Shown here: positions 44,927 to 54,708 of the stretch, one piece after another
Layout: each line of letters starts with the position of its first letter
Position numbering within the stretch: the first letter of the stretch is position 1
Origin: Pleurocapsa sp. PCC 7319
Lineage (GTDB): Bacteria; Cyanobacteriota; Cyanobacteriia; Cyanobacteriales; Xenococcaceae
Assembly: GCF_000332195.1 (NCBI RefSeq)
Contig: NZ_KB235922.1
Coordinates: 310,001 to 374,000 of the forward strand
Reading direction: 5' to 3'
DNA length: 64,000 bases
Translations under genes and position numbers: made by a program
Notes under the pieces: model-generated
Databases searched by the model: none
Told to the model about the DNA's origin: nothing
What the model saw: only the letters and a program-made list of their open reading frames with translations

Positions 44927-45919
44927 TTAAACCAAATATGGTTGGCTTAATTTTTTCTTCTCCCAAGCTAGGGCAGAACTAACAATCTCATCCAAAGAAT
45001 TATGCTGAGGGTGCCACCCAAGAAGTTCGCGAACTTTATCTCCTGAGGCTACCACACAGGCAGGATCTCCTGGTCGACGAGGAGTTTCATTAATCTGAAA
45101 GTTTACCCCAGAAATTTCTCTGATTTTAGATAAAACTTCTCTTACACTGTAACCAGTACCATAGCCACAATTGAGAATTTGGCTCGTTTCTTTCTGCTCA
45201 AGATAAGCTAAAGCATCGACGTGAGCAGAGGCCAAGTCTTCTACGTGAATATAGTCGCGAATTCCCGTACCGTCGGGGGTAGGGTAGTCTGTCCCAAAAA
45301 TACTGGCTGAGGGTCGTATACCTAAAGCTGCATCACACCCTACCTTGATTAAATGAGCTGCTTTTTTGCCCATTTGACCAATTTTTCCCGAACTATCTGC
45401 TCCAGCCACATTAAAATAACGCAATATAACATACTTCAGATCTGAAGCTTGAGCATAATCTCGAATAATCTTCTCGCTCATTAATTTTGATTGACCGTAG
45501 GGATTAATCGGCAAGGTTGGAGATGACTCTGGGACAGGAGATTCTTTAATTTCCCCGTATACGGCAGCAGTACTAGAAAAAACAAACTGGTTAACGCCAA
45601 ATTCCTGACAACAATTTAATAAATTAACTACGTTGCAGGTATTGTTGTAGTAATAAGCTAAAGGCTTTTCTAAGGATTCAGGAACAGAAATACTAGCTGC
45701 AAAATGCAACACTGCATCAAATTGATGTTGAGCAAAAATCTGTGCTAAGTGTTCGGTATCGTTAAGTTCTCCTGTGACCAATTTTCCATACAATATTGCT
45801 TCAGCTGAACCTGTAGACAGGTTATCGTAGGTAACAATCTCATAACCTGCCTCTCCTAGCTTTTTAACTGTATGAGAACCAATGTAACCAGCACCGCCAG
45901 TCACTAAAATCTTTGCCAT
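44927..45919 (-). CDS. galE: UDP-glucose 4-epimerase GalE
   Basis: 330 residues, full length. NAD-binding VTGGAGYIGSHTVKKL, catalytic SSTAAVYG (Ser) and PYGQSKLMSE (Tyr-xxx-Lys), and a substrate-binding PTPDGTGIRDYIHVEDLASA block, diagnostic of GalE. Interconverts UDP-glucose and UDP-galactose for exopolysaccharide and galactolipid synthesis. Single gene. Confidence 0.97.
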   Translation of the reverse strand: MAKILVTGGAGYIGSHTVKKLGEAGYEIVTYDNLSTGSAEAILYGKLVTGELNDTEHLAQIFAQHQFDAVLHFAASISVPESLEKPLAYYYNNTCNVVNLLNCCQEFGVNQFVFSSTAAVYGEIKESPVPESSPTLPINPYGQSKLMSEKIIRDYAQASDLKYVILRYFNVAGADSSGKIGQMGKKAAHLIKVGCDAALGIRPSASIFGTDYPTPDGTGIRDYIHVEDLASAHVDALAYLEQKETSQILNCGYGTGYSVREVLSKIREISGVNFQINETPRRPGDPACVVASGDKVRELLGWHPQHNSLDEIVSSALAWEKKKLSQPYLV

Positions 45920-46293
45920 GGGTCTAGTAATTTTTACTTATTCGAGGGACTCAAATTAATTATAAGTAAAAATTAAATCTTAGCGATTAATTTCTCCAAA
46001 AATATTATTTGAATTATTTTGGCAGTAAATTCATCTTTAGTAGCTTTTTAATAACTTTTTGCAGTAAGTAGTAGAGCTAATTTAACTTAGTTGTTCTAAT
46101 GTACTACCTATTTTTGAGGACAGACCTATAATTTCTAAATTTGAAATTAAAGTTCGATAGTTGGTATCTTCAATATTATTGAAACTCTTGTTCAATTTAA
46201 GTAATTGTCAAGTAATTTGATTAATACAAATTTGCACTTTGTTTAATCTTTAATTTTCTTTTTCTGGTTAAACTATTCATCTTTGATTCAGAT
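45920..46293. other. Intergenic with possible minus-strand remnant
   Basis: 374 bp between divergent galE and the helicase gene. On the minus strand 46082-46219 is open for about 44 codons with coding-like text (SFNNIEDTNYRTLISNLEII) but has no good start or ribosome site and no recognised homology. Otherwise promoter DNA. Confidence 0.35.
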
Positions 46294-47775
46294 ATGCCAC
46301 GATCGCCAAAATTAAAATTTGATCGCGGAACACTACTCTTACATCCACCACCAAAGGGTAAGGCTTGGTTAGACTATGCTACTTGGGACGATCGCGTGGA
46401 AAAGTTTCGGATTCCGGCTATTTATTATCGTCCTCTGGTGGAAGCTCTCAAAGCAGACGACAAAGACATTATCGATGAAGCAAGAGAATTTTATAACCTC
46501 GAACTTAAGTCTACATCCCAATTAGAGCCATACGTCCACCAAGCAGAGGCTCTTCAAGCCTGGAAACAATCAGGTAGACAGGGAGTGGTGGTCTTACCTA
46601 CCGCAGCAGGCAAGACTTATCTAGCACAGCTAGCTATGGAGGCTACTCCTCGCACGACTTTAATTGTGGTACCGACTTTGGATTTAATGCACCAGTGGTA
46701 TGCTCAAATTGAAGCAGCTTTTCCCAGTGCTGAAGTGGGTTTATTAGGTGGTGGTTCTCGCGATCGCACTCCTATTTTGATTGCTACTTACAACAGTGCT
46801 GCGATTCATGCTGAAACTCTGGGAAATCGTTATGCTCTCCAAATCTTTGATGAGTGCCATCATTTGCCCACAGACTTTTTTAAAGTGATTGCCGAATATG
46901 CGATCGCTCCTTATCGTTTGGGGTTAACGGCTACCCCTGAACGTAGTGATGGTACCCATAGACATTTAGATACCCTAATTGGGAAAATTATCTATCGTAA
47001 AACTCCTGAAGAATTATCAGGGGCTGCCCTTGCCGATCATAAAATCGTGCAAATGCGGGTTAAATTATCAGCACAAGAACAAACAAAATACGATGAGGCG
47101 ATCGCTATTCGGAATAAGTTCCTCCGTCAATCGAATATCTCTCTAGGTAGTCTTCAAGGCTGGCAGCTATTTGTGCAATCTAGCGCGCGATCGCCTCAAG
47201 GTAGAAAAGCTATGTTAGCCCATAGAGAAGCCAAAGAGATCGCTTTGGGTACAGATGCTAAGTTACGAATCTTAATTGATTTAATCAGCAAACATCAAGC
47301 GGAACGTATTCTAATTTTTACCAACGACAATGCCACTGTTTATCGTATTTCTCAACAGTTTCTCATTCCAGCTATTACCTATCAAACCGCAGTGAAAGAA
47401 CGTCATGATATCCTAACTAAATTTAAAGCTGGAGAATACAAAACCCTAGTAGCTTCTCATGTGCTTAATGAAGGAGTGGATGTCCCTGATGCCCGAATTG
47501 CCATAATCCTCTCAGGCACCGGTTCGACTAGGGAATACATTCAAAGACTAGGCAGAGTATTGAGAAAAGGCAATACGAGCAATAAACAAGCCATTCTTTA
47601 CGAAATTGTTACCGAAAACACTAGCGAAGAAAGAACTTCTGAACGTCGTCGAGGTAATTCTGACTCCAATCAACCTAGACAGCTAAAACTGATCACAACT
47701 CCCAAACCTAAAATCAAAAAAAGACAATTTAAAGCAGCGGAAGAATCTACACAATGGAATAAAGACGAAGAATAA
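46294..47775 (+). CDS. XPB-like superfamily 2 DNA helicase
   Basis: 493 residues. N-terminal damage-recognition-like region (DRGTLLLHPPPKG...), then motif I VVVLPTAAGKTYLA, motif II DECHH, motif III LGLTATPER, and motif VI STREYIQRLGRVLRK, with motif V GVDVPDARIAIIL. Layout matches bacterial/archaeal XPB (RAD25-like) helicases of nucleotide-excision repair. Bacterial XPB is often next to a DUF790/Bax1 nuclease gene; none is next door here. Basic tail after 450. Confidence 0.9.
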   Translation: MPRSPKLKFDRGTLLLHPPPKGKAWLDYATWDDRVEKFRIPAIYYRPLVEALKADDKDIIDEAREFYNLELKSTSQLEPYVHQAEALQAWKQSGRQGVVVLPTAAGKTYLAQLAMEATPRTTLIVVPTLDLMHQWYAQIEAAFPSAEVGLLGGGSRDRTPILIATYNSAAIHAETLGNRYALQIFDECHHLPTDFFKVIAEYAIAPYRLGLTATPERSDGTHRHLDTLIGKIIYRKTPEELSGAALADHKIVQMRVKLSAQEQTKYDEAIAIRNKFLRQSNISLGSLQGWQLFVQSSARSPQGRKAMLAHREAKEIALGTDAKLRILIDLISKHQAERILIFTNDNATVYRISQQFLIPAITYQTAVKERHDILTKFKAGEYKTLVASHVLNEGVDVPDARIAIILSGTGSTREYIQRLGRVLRKGNTSNKQAILYEIVTENTSEERTSERRRGNSDSNQPRQLKLITTPKPKIKKRQFKAAEESTQWNKDEE

Positions 47776-47789
47776 TGGAATTAGCTAAA

Positions 47790-48668
47790 CTACTTTTTAG
47801 GAGAAAACAACAAAACAGGAAACCAGCTGGTACGCATTAAATCATTGGCAAAGCTACGAACTGTCCACTGTAGTAGACTATTGCGATAATCTGTGGCAAT
47901 AGCGATCGCACTAATATCGAAATCTAAAGCTGCGGTGGCTATTTCTTGCAAAGGATTACCTGTTTTAACTAAAGTGTTGACTTCAATATTAAGAGCTTCT
48001 AATTCTACCTTAACTGATTTCAGCTTTTCTTCAGCCTCTTTAACTCGCTCCTCAGCTAACATTGACTTCCTGCCACAGTCATCTACCACCGACATTAACA
48101 TACATTGCTTAAGAGAATTATCGGGACGATCCTGGGCGTATTTCTTTATTTCTTCAATCAAATACTGAGCAGTTTTACTATCGTTGTAGGGAATTAGTAA
48201 ATAACGCCAAAGATGTTGACAGCGAAGAGCCAATTCTTCACGAGTATAGGTGGTAATTAGTTCAGGACGAATAATATTGAGGGGTTGACTAGTAATTTTT
48301 GCCAGTCCAGTACTGGTGCTACCAAAAAACTTCTCCTGAAGTAAGCTTTTAATCGGAGTCCCGGTCATGATCACATCTACGGGATACTTTTTTAAGACTC
48401 TGGGAATTGTATCTAGAGGCTTCCCTGAAAGAACTTCTACTCGAACATCTACTTCAGATGGAGCTTGTTCTAAAGCTTTCTGGAGACGTTGCTCTGCTTG
48501 TTCTACTCTCTCTTGATCAATTCTGGGTACTTCACCCTCTTCCCATAGAGGAACACTATGAAAGAAGATAATTTTGTTTAAACCAGATTGAGCTAGGTCG
48601 GGAACACAATCGATGAAGCGGTTTAAACCATCAGTGAAATCTGTGCAAATTAAGCAGCTTTGGAACAT
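47790..48668 (-). CDS. Tandem universal stress protein
   Basis: 292 residues with two Usp domains. The first: FQSCLICTDFTDG, then VDVIMTGTPIKSLLQEKFFGSTSTGLA. The second: LLIPYNDSKTAQYLI, then ISAIAIATDYRNSLLQWTVR. The G-S-x-x-x-G ATP-binding loop is only partial. Universal stress proteins respond to nutrient and oxidative stress; the partner is unknown. Convergent with the helicase gene (14 bp). Confidence 0.85.
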   Translation of the reverse strand: MFQSCLICTDFTDGLNRFIDCVPDLAQSGLNKIIFFHSVPLWEEGEVPRIDQERVEQAEQRLQKALEQAPSEVDVRVEVLSGKPLDTIPRVLKKYPVDVIMTGTPIKSLLQEKFFGSTSTGLAKITSQPLNIIRPELITTYTREELALRCQHLWRYLLIPYNDSKTAQYLIEEIKKYAQDRPDNSLKQCMLMSVVDDCGRKSMLAEERVKEAEEKLKSVKVELEALNIEVNTLVKTGNPLQEIATAALDFDISAIAIATDYRNSLLQWTVRSFANDLMRTSWFPVLLFSPKK

Positions 48669-48816
48669 ACAAGCATCAGGTCATATCTGTTCTTTTACAC
48701 TAGCAAAAAAAAGGTTTGATAGTCGCTATAATATTGAATTTCTTAGCTTTTATCTGAACAAAAACCCCAACATCCCCAGCTTTTTTCATGGGAAACCCGC
48801 AAGAGAAGGAGGTCAA

Positions 48817-48870
48817 ATGAACGAATTTCAGCGAACTTATATTCTGGGAGGGGTATCTATACCCCATTGA
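48817..48870 (+). CDS. Possible 17-residue peptide antisense to nblA
   Basis: A very strong ribosome site AAGGAGGTCAA sits just before ATG 48817; the frame codes only 17 residues (MNEFQRTYILGGVSIPH) and its end overlaps the nblA stop on the other strand. Overlap and shortness make a coding role doubtful, but an antisense transcript over the nblA 3' end is a possibility. Low confidence. Confidence 0.2.
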   Translation: MNEFQRTYILGGVSIPH

Positions 48871-49031
48871 TGACGAATAAAGTCCTTATACATATTGTCT
48901 CTGAGCAACATCTGTTCATATAGTTTGACCAGAAATTCCTGAGCCTGCTCATGGCTCATACTTTTAACTTGAGTTTCGAAAGAGCGAATATTGAACTGCT
49001 GTTCCAGGGAAAGCTCTGTTGAATGGGACAT
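48837..49031 (-). CDS. nblA: Phycobilisome degradation protein NblA
   Basis: 64 residues, typical length. SLEQQFNIRSFETQVKSMS, then LVKLYEQMLLRDNMYKDFIR form the helical hairpin conserved in NblA (L-x-x-Q-F-x-I-R, Q-A-Q-E-F-L and M-x-x-x-N-x-Y-K/R). NblA is an adaptor that binds phycobiliprotein alpha subunits and the ClpC chaperone to trigger phycobilisome breakdown under N or S starvation. An RpaB-type site lies upstream. Confidence 0.97.
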   Translation of the reverse strand: MSHSTELSLEQQFNIRSFETQVKSMSHEQAQEFLVKLYEQMLLRDNMYKDFIRHQWGIDTPPRI

Positions 49032-49633
49032 AAATACACACTCCTAGCTTTAGATTAACGAAATAATAACTGTTATTGCGATCAATGTAACTCAATGTTA
49101 CGATCACTTGACAATCTTGCCTCTAGTTATTCTCCTAATAATAGCTAATAGTTTCGGCTCATGCTTCGCTCAAACTATTCCCCTGCATTCACTCCCATAG
49201 TCTAAGGCAATTGTGAATCAAAAAAATAATAAATAAATAGAATAAATTGGTAAATAGTGTAAACATTCTGTAATAATTAGGAATAGTGCAGAATTTAAAA
49301 TAAAGTCAAAATTTTTTAAATTTAGTTGATTGGCATTTTTCGTTAACAGATGTTTGGCAAAACTACTGTGGCAATAATTTTTAAGATTAAGGTCAGATTG
49401 AATAACTTAGACATTTCAAGAGGCAAACCTATTCTCACTCAACTGGTAAAGTTTTGGTAGGGTTGTGTTTTGGCGTGGTCGATAGTTGTATAAAGAAAAA
49501 AAGTGGTTTACCAGAAGATCCATCTAGAAAAAAGCTTTTGGATAATTTGTTTTATTGTGGCGTAGTTGCCATCAGAAAAGCGTTCGCTCTGCACACTATT
49601 TTGGAATTAATCTAGCTTGGGAGATATAGTTTT
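49032..49633. other. Divergent promoter region of nblA and third RRM gene
   Basis: 602 bp with no gene. It holds the HLR1-like site near nblA, and a long AT-rich leader before the RRM gene at 49634 (GGGAGATATAG ribosome site). A partly conserved block at about 49460-49590 is likely the RRM 5'-UTR. No RNA gene or repeat array seen. Confidence 0.5.
49082..49101 (-). promoter_or_regulatory. HLR1-like (RpaB) site upstream of nblA
   Basis: Minus strand reads GTAACATTGAGTTACATTGA: two 10-bp direct repeats. The HLR1 consensus is two (G/T)TTACA(A/T)(A/T) boxes spaced by two bases. The second box is perfect and the first has one mismatch (A for T at position 3). It lies 51-70 bp upstream of the nblA ATG. 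RpaB is known to bind such sites at light-stress genes, and RpaB acts with the NblS kinase on bleaching. Confidence 0.55.
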
Positions 49634-50071
49634 ATGTCTATTCGTCTATACGTTGGTAACTTACCTAAAGAAGAAATTGATCGTGAAGCCTTGGCAAAAA
49701 TGTTTACTGAAGAGGGGCAACAGATATCCACTAAAGTAATTAAAGACCGTAAAACAGGAAAATGTCGCGGTTTTGCTTTTGTTACTGTTCCCACTGATGA
49801 AGTTGCTGATCAATTCATTGAGAAATACAACGGTCAATCCTTTATGGACAATCCTCTTAAAATTGAGAAGGCTTTACCTCGTTCTAAAGGAGATGAAGGT
49901 GGGTCATCTGCTGAAGGAGGAGACGCTCCTAAACGTAAAGGTGGCAACAACAAACGTAATAAGAAGCAAGGGAGTAGCGGTCAAAAACAACAGGGTAGTA
50001 TTCAACCCGATCCTCGTTGGGCAGATGAGTTAGCAAAACTCAAAGAAATGCTGGCTTCTGCGAACAATTAA
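49634..50071 (+). CDS. RRM RNA-binding protein with C-terminal basic extension
   Basis: 145 residues. N-terminal RRM (RNP2 RLYVGNLPK, RNP1 CRGFAFVTV, ~1-80), then a basic Gly/Ser/Lys/Asn/Gln-rich low-complexity linker (~85-125) and a C-terminal PDPRWADELAKLKEMLASA helix. The linker and helix differ from the other two RRM proteins, so it may interact with a protein partner. Ribosome site GGGAG upstream. Likely RNA-binding regulator. Confidence 0.93.
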   Translation: MSIRLYVGNLPKEEIDREALAKMFTEEGQQISTKVIKDRKTGKCRGFAFVTVPTDEVADQFIEKYNGQSFMDNPLKIEKALPRSKGDEGGSSAEGGDAPKRKGGNNKRNKKQGSSGQKQQGSIQPDPRWADELAKLKEMLASANN

Positions 50072-50277
50072 TCATTAGTTACAAACGATTCGGTTTGTTC
50101 TTGGCAGTTAATACTGTTCTAGCTGTCAGCAAATCTAGCAACGGTGACAATACCTAAAAGTGAATCTTAGGGTGATTGGACACCGTAGTTTTTTAGGTTT
50201 TTTTGGCAAGATCTGAGAAAATAAGTCCCAGATTAAATTCTAGATTCAATGTAAGACGATATACGGAGATTAAATTA

Positions 50278-50979
50278 ATGACTGATCCTGTCAAAACCAT
50301 GAAGCAAGAAGTGGGTAAGGCTGCCGCTGCCCGTGTCAAATCAGACTCTATTGTCGGACTAGGATCGGGTTCAACTGCTGCTTATGCCATTGAGTATATT
50401 GGCGATCGCCTAGCTAAAGGCGAAATTAAGAATGTAGTGGGAGTTCCTACTTCTTTTCAAGCAGAAGTATTGGCAAAAGAATATAAGATACCTCTTGCTA
50501 CTCTCGATGTGATTGACCATATTGATATTGCGATCGATGGTGCGGATGAAGTCGATCCACAAAAAAACTTAATTAAAGGCGGTGGTGCAGCCCACACACG
50601 AGAAAAAGTAGTAGACTCTCTAGCTAAAGAATTTGTCGTGGTGGTAGATGGTGGCAAGTTAGTTGACAAATTAGGCTCAACTTTTCTGTTGCCAGTAGAA
50701 GTGATTCCCATGGCAGTCGCTCCAGTAATGCGGAGTTTAAAACAACTAGGTGGAACTCCCAAACTACGAATGGGAGTTAAAAAAGCTGGTCCCGTGGTCA
50801 CAGACCAAGGAAATTTAGTAATTGACGTAAAATTTGAGCACATTAAAAATCCTGCTGAAATGGAAAAAACGATCAATAATTTCCCAGGGGTCTTAGAAAA
50901 TGGTTTATTTGTTGGTGTAGCTGATATTGTCTTAGTTGGAAAAATTGTCGACGGAAAACCCGAGATTAGCGAGTTTTGA
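50278..50979 (+). CDS. rpiA: Ribose-5-phosphate isomerase A
   Basis: 233 residues from ATG 50278 with the ACGGAGA ribosome site; the in-frame upstream start at 50203 is discarded. RpiA motifs: [70 protein letters not shown]. Interconverts ribose-5-P and ribulose-5-P in the Calvin and pentose-phosphate cycles. Confidence 0.97.
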   Translation: MTDPVKTMKQEVGKAAAARVKSDSIVGLGSGSTAAYAIEYIGDRLAKGEIKNVVGVPTSFQAEVLAKEYKIPLATLDVIDHIDIAIDGADEVDPQKNLIKGGGAAHTREKVVDSLAKEFVVVVDGGKLVDKLGSTFLLPVEVIPMAVAPVMRSLKQLGGTPKLRMGVKKAGPVVTDQGNLVIDVKFEHIKNPAEMEKTINNFPGVLENGLFVGVADIVLVGKIVDGKPEISEF

Positions 50980-51186
50980 ATAAAGGCTATCAGCCATCAG
51001 CTTTCAGCTCTTAGCTTTAACTAACTGCGGTACGAGTAAGATACTGCAATTAATTAAACCTATAGTATCTAACCTTATTAGTCCATACAAATCAATTATT
51101 TTGCCTAAGTTTAAAGGATGCTGATAGCTAATAGCTGAGAGCTGACAGCTTTTTAGGGTAAAGATTAATTTAAGAAAGCTATTACT

Positions 51187-51537
51187 ATGCAAAAAATAAT
51201 TACTATAGTTGCTCTCACCTTGGTTATTTTTTTCAGCACCATTAATATTAATTCTGATGCTCTCGCTGAAACAGCCATAAATCTCGATCGCGGCGCAGCG
51301 GTATTTAAAGCTAATTGTGCTGGATGCCACGCTAAGGGCGGTAATATTGTTCGTCGAGGTAAAAACCTCAAGTTAAGAGCTTTACATAAAAACAAAGTAG
51401 ACACGGAAGAGGCGATCGCTCTACTGGTCAAAAATGGCAAAAATAATATGTCGGCATATGGCGATAAACTCAGCGACGAAGAAATAGCAGACGTTTCTGC
51501 CTATGTGCTTCAAAGAGCTGAAGAGAAGTGGAAATAA
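51187..51537 (+). CDS. Cytochrome c6-family protein
   Basis: 116 residues. Signal peptide (IITIVALTLVIFFSTININSD, cleaved after ALA-E), single haem site CAGCH with axial Met in NNMSAYGDKL, and the C-terminal DEEIADVSAYVLQRAEEKW helix. A periplasmic/lumenal one-haem cytochrome. The loop after CAGCHAKGG (NIVRRGKNLKLRAL) differs from classical PetJ, so it could be a c6B/c6C-type relative rather than the main electron carrier to PSI. Confidence 0.88.
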   Translation: MQKIITIVALTLVIFFSTININSDALAETAINLDRGAAVFKANCAGCHAKGGNIVRRGKNLKLRALHKNKVDTEEAIALLVKNGKNNMSAYGDKLSDEEIADVSAYVLQRAEEKWK

Positions 51538-51543
51538 CTTTAA

Positions 51544-53259
51544 CTAGATGCTCACCTTGCCTAGAATTTCTTGGGCATCTTGTTCAATTTTCTGAAAACT
51601 TGCCAGTAAGGGTAATACTTTCCTTTCTTCTCCTTCGACGTAATCATAGATATTCACAAAATTGCGCTCTATTTCTTCGTAGATAATGTCTAGTTTAGAA
51701 TTCAACTTATCAGATAGTTCACTTTCAAAACGAGCTTTTTCTTGATCTAGTTTCGTTTCAAACTGATTAATAATCTTGCGCTTTTTCAGAATTAATGTGC
51801 CTCCAGCAAATATAATACCTACTCCAGCAAAAGCTGTTCCAATAATATCTAATAATACAATCTCCGTTAAAGCAGCGATCGCTGTCCCCGCAACGGTAGC
51901 AGCACCACCACCAAGAAATCTGGGGGCGACACTGGCATTTACTGACTCAATCGAATGCATAAAAGATTTATCGTCAAGTAAACTAGATACTTTTTGCTGA
52001 ACATCCTCAACAATTTCTTGACGACTTTCGATAGTGTTTACGGTAATAATACTATTACTAATTTGATTGACTTTTATCCCCTGTAAATCATCGACTAGGC
52101 TCTGTAATAGTCCTCTAATACCGCCAACAAAATGCTTAATACCATCCTGAGATATTTCTCCTAGAGAATCTTTTAACTCAGCTTCGCAACTTTGCTTTAA
52201 TTCATCCATCCAGGAGGGGGCTGACTTTTTCGTGCGAAATAAAACTGCAAACGAACCCTTAATTAGGGTAAATATAGATAATTCTTGGCGAAAATCCTGT
52301 TTTACCCTAGCAGTGATTTTATCGTACTTACTCAGTAGTCGATTAATCAGGGATTCTAGTTCAAAGCTAGATTGTCGCTTGTTTTGTTGTAATTTAGCTT
52401 TAATTTTACTTACTATTTCTTGATCTTTAGCTAACTGCTTCTGGAGCGAAAGTAAGTCTTTTTTAATTAAAACTACAATTTGTTCGCTAGTTTTAGCTAC
52501 CCCTTGAAGCTTTAATTTTTTAGTACCACCATCTTTTAAAGTCTGCTGAATATAGTTTCTAACGTCTGTAAAGCCACTATGCTCAGGTTCCCCATTTACT
52601 TCTAACTCCACAGAAGTAGCGAAGATTACGGGAGATTGGAGACCCTTTTGTTGAGCTAATTCTGCTAGCTTCTCTTTATTTTTGGCTAATTCTTCGGGTT
52701 TAGTAAGATCTGACTGTTGGAGAATAAAGACTACTTTTTTACGCCATTCAGTATTGACATAATCTAACAATTCCCAAGCACTACGAGTATAGGGATTTTT
52801 GGCAAAGAAGACAAAAAAGATGAGGTCACTATTGGGAATAAATTCTTTTGTGATTTCTTGATGATTATCAACTATGGTATTGGTTCCAGGGGTATCCACA
52901 ATTGATAAAGTTTTTAAGATCTCGTTGGGCAAACCGATTTTGCGTAAATATTGATTGATCGGTTGCTCAAATTTCTCTTCACCATAGACAATTTGTTGAA
53001 TGACATCAGTACAGGGGTCGGCAGCAGTTTTACAAATATCTGCCTGGAGCAAAGCATTAACAAAACTACTTTTACCTGCTTTAACTTCTCCTACCACCAC
53101 AAACAAAAATGGCTCATTGATATTGTTGCGTAAATTACTAATAGTTACTTGTAATTGCTGATTATTAATTTCAACGGCAAAACTTTGTAATTGATTTAAG
53201 AGGTTATTTAAATCTGATTGATATTGAACTAATGCTCGATCAACAATAGAATTATCCAT
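51544..53259 (-). CDS. Bacterial dynamin-like GTPase
   Basis: 571 residues. P-loop GEVKAGKSSF (57-66), switch II DTPGTNT (122-128), G4 QQSD. Helical stalk with coiled coils, two hydrophobic segments near residue 455-490 (TIAALTEIVLLDIIGTAF, GVGIIFAGGTLIL) and a terminal helix. Typical bacterial dynamin (BDLP) order. These proteins bind and remodel membrane in a GTP-dependent manner; in cyanobacteria thylakoid roles are proposed. Unlike the FHA protein at 3145, it keeps a full nucleotide site. Confidence 0.92.
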   Translation of the reverse strand: MDNSIVDRALVQYQSDLNNLLNQLQSFAVEINNQQLQVTISNLRNNINEPFLFVVVGEVKAGKSSFVNALLQADICKTAADPCTDVIQQIVYGEEKFEQPINQYLRKIGLPNEILKTLSIVDTPGTNTIVDNHQEITKEFIPNSDLIFFVFFAKNPYTRSAWELLDYVNTEWRKKVVFILQQSDLTKPEELAKNKEKLAELAQQKGLQSPVIFATSVELEVNGEPEHSGFTDVRNYIQQTLKDGGTKKLKLQGVAKTSEQIVVLIKKDLLSLQKQLAKDQEIVSKIKAKLQQNKRQSSFELESLINRLLSKYDKITARVKQDFRQELSIFTLIKGSFAVLFRTKKSAPSWMDELKQSCEAELKDSLGEISQDGIKHFVGGIRGLLQSLVDDLQGIKVNQISNSIITVNTIESRQEIVEDVQQKVSSLLDDKSFMHSIESVNASVAPRFLGGGAATVAGTAIAALTEIVLLDIIGTAFAGVGIIFAGGTLILKKRKIINQFETKLDQEKARFESELSDKLNSKLDIIYEEIERNFVNIYDYVEGEERKVLPLLASFQKIEQDAQEILGKVSI

Positions 53260-53430
53260 AATTAGTACTCCGATAAGCTAGGAAAAAGTAATAAGTAATT
53301 AATAAATAACCAGGAATTTATACCTATTCTGATCAAAATAACTTAAGGTTTAAAGTAGAAACATTAACTATTTTCAAATCGATACTTTAAAATTAGCTAT
53401 ACCTAAAACAGTAACATCAGTTAAAAAATA

Positions 53431-54486
53431 ATGAGCCATACCAGAGCAGTATTGTGCGGTTATTATGGCATGGGTAATGTTGGAGACGAAGCTTTACTGG
53501 TATCACTGTTACAAATGCTGCCAGAATCGGTTGAACCGATTGTCTTATCTGGAGACCCCCAAACTACCCAAAAACAGTATGGAGTTGTTAGTTGTCATCG
53601 CAAATCAACCTTTGCCATTCTCAAAGCTTTAAAACAATCTGAGGTGTTCATTTGGGGAGGGGGAAGTCTGATGCAAGACTCTACTAGTATTGCTAGTCCC
53701 ATTTATTATGCTGGTTTAATGGCTTTGGCTCAGCAACAAGGTTTAAAAACTATCGCCTGGGCGCAGGGTATCGGTCCTTTAAATAAGACTTTTACTCGTT
53801 GGCTAACTCAACAAGTATTATTAAATTGCAATGCTATTAGTGTTAGAGATCTTGCGTCAGCAGCACTGTTAAATACCTGGCAGATTGAACCCCTGATTGC
53901 TCCCGATCCTGTGTGGGCTTTACAAAGTGATACGGTTCCTGAGTTAGAAGATTTACCTAGTCCTAAAGTGGCGGTTATTTTGCGATCGCATCCTCTGCTT
54001 ACCAGCGATCGCCTGACAACATTAATCCAAGCTCTTCAAGACTTTCAAGCACATACTAATAGCTTTATTTTGTTGATTCCCTTTCAACCTGCTCAGGATA
54101 TGGCGATCGCCAAAGAAATTGCGGCACAATTACAACAGCATCATACTATTATGACCTTCCCAGATCCTAAACAGCTTAAAGGAGTATTTAAAGCAGTAAA
54201 AATGGCGATCGGCATGCGTCTTCACAGCCTAATTATGGCAGCAGCAGAGGGCTGTAGCTGTTTTGCCCTTAGTTACGATCCGAAAGTTACTCAATTGATG
54301 ACTGAATTAGATTTACCTGGATATGAGTTAGCAAATATCCCTCAAGACTTCCGAGAGATTAGCTTTGCGTGGCAAGATCATTACAATCACGGAAAAGTTT
54401 TAGCTCAGAGTCAAATTAAGTCTTTAATTGAGCAAGCATTAGATCATCAACAACTATTAAGCAAAATAATGATTAAAAGTTCATAA
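53431..54486 (+). CDS. csaB: Polysaccharide pyruvyl transferase CsaB
   Basis: 351 residues, full length. LCGYYGMGNVGDEALLVSLL (N-terminal GxxGxxNxGD), VFIWGGGSLMQDSTSIASPI, TIAWAQGIGPLN, AIGMRLHSLIMAAAEGCSCF and SYDPKVTQLM are CsaB/GumL-family motifs. It transfers pyruvate from PEP onto a cell-wall polysaccharide, typically for anchoring S-layer-like proteins. Promoter gap shared with the divergent dynamin gene. Confidence 0.95.
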   Translation: MSHTRAVLCGYYGMGNVGDEALLVSLLQMLPESVEPIVLSGDPQTTQKQYGVVSCHRKSTFAILKALKQSEVFIWGGGSLMQDSTSIASPIYYAGLMALAQQQGLKTIAWAQGIGPLNKTFTRWLTQQVLLNCNAISVRDLASAALLNTWQIEPLIAPDPVWALQSDTVPELEDLPSPKVAVILRSHPLLTSDRLTTLIQALQDFQAHTNSFILLIPFQPAQDMAIAKEIAAQLQQHHTIMTFPDPKQLKGVFKAVKMAIGMRLHSLIMAAAEGCSCFALSYDPKVTQLMTELDLPGYELANIPQDFREISFAWQDHYNHGKVLAQSQIKSLIEQALDHQQLLSKIMIKSS

Positions 54487-54708
54487 ACCTTGGCATTTTT
54501 CCAAGCAAGGTATAAGCTATATCTAGCCAAATCTAAAGCTAAGTATAAAAATATAATTTCCATTTCGATTTATCTTTATACTTATCTTATAATTAGCAAA
54601 TAATAATGCTTTAATAGCCCGTAGGTTAGATATTTCCTTGTAAGGGAAATTACTTAAAAGCTTTGGATTTTGTTGACGCAATATTCTGATCAGCCCAGAA
54701 AAATAATT

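Noticed and set aside
49087-49101. NtcA site (GTA-N8-TAC) in the nblA promoter
   Set aside because: The spacing between GTA and TAC is nine bases, not eight; the HLR1-like direct repeat explains the sequence better.
50203-50277. N-terminal extension of RpiA
   Set aside because: It has no ribosome site, whereas ATG 50278 follows ACGGAGA and gives the standard RpiA length.
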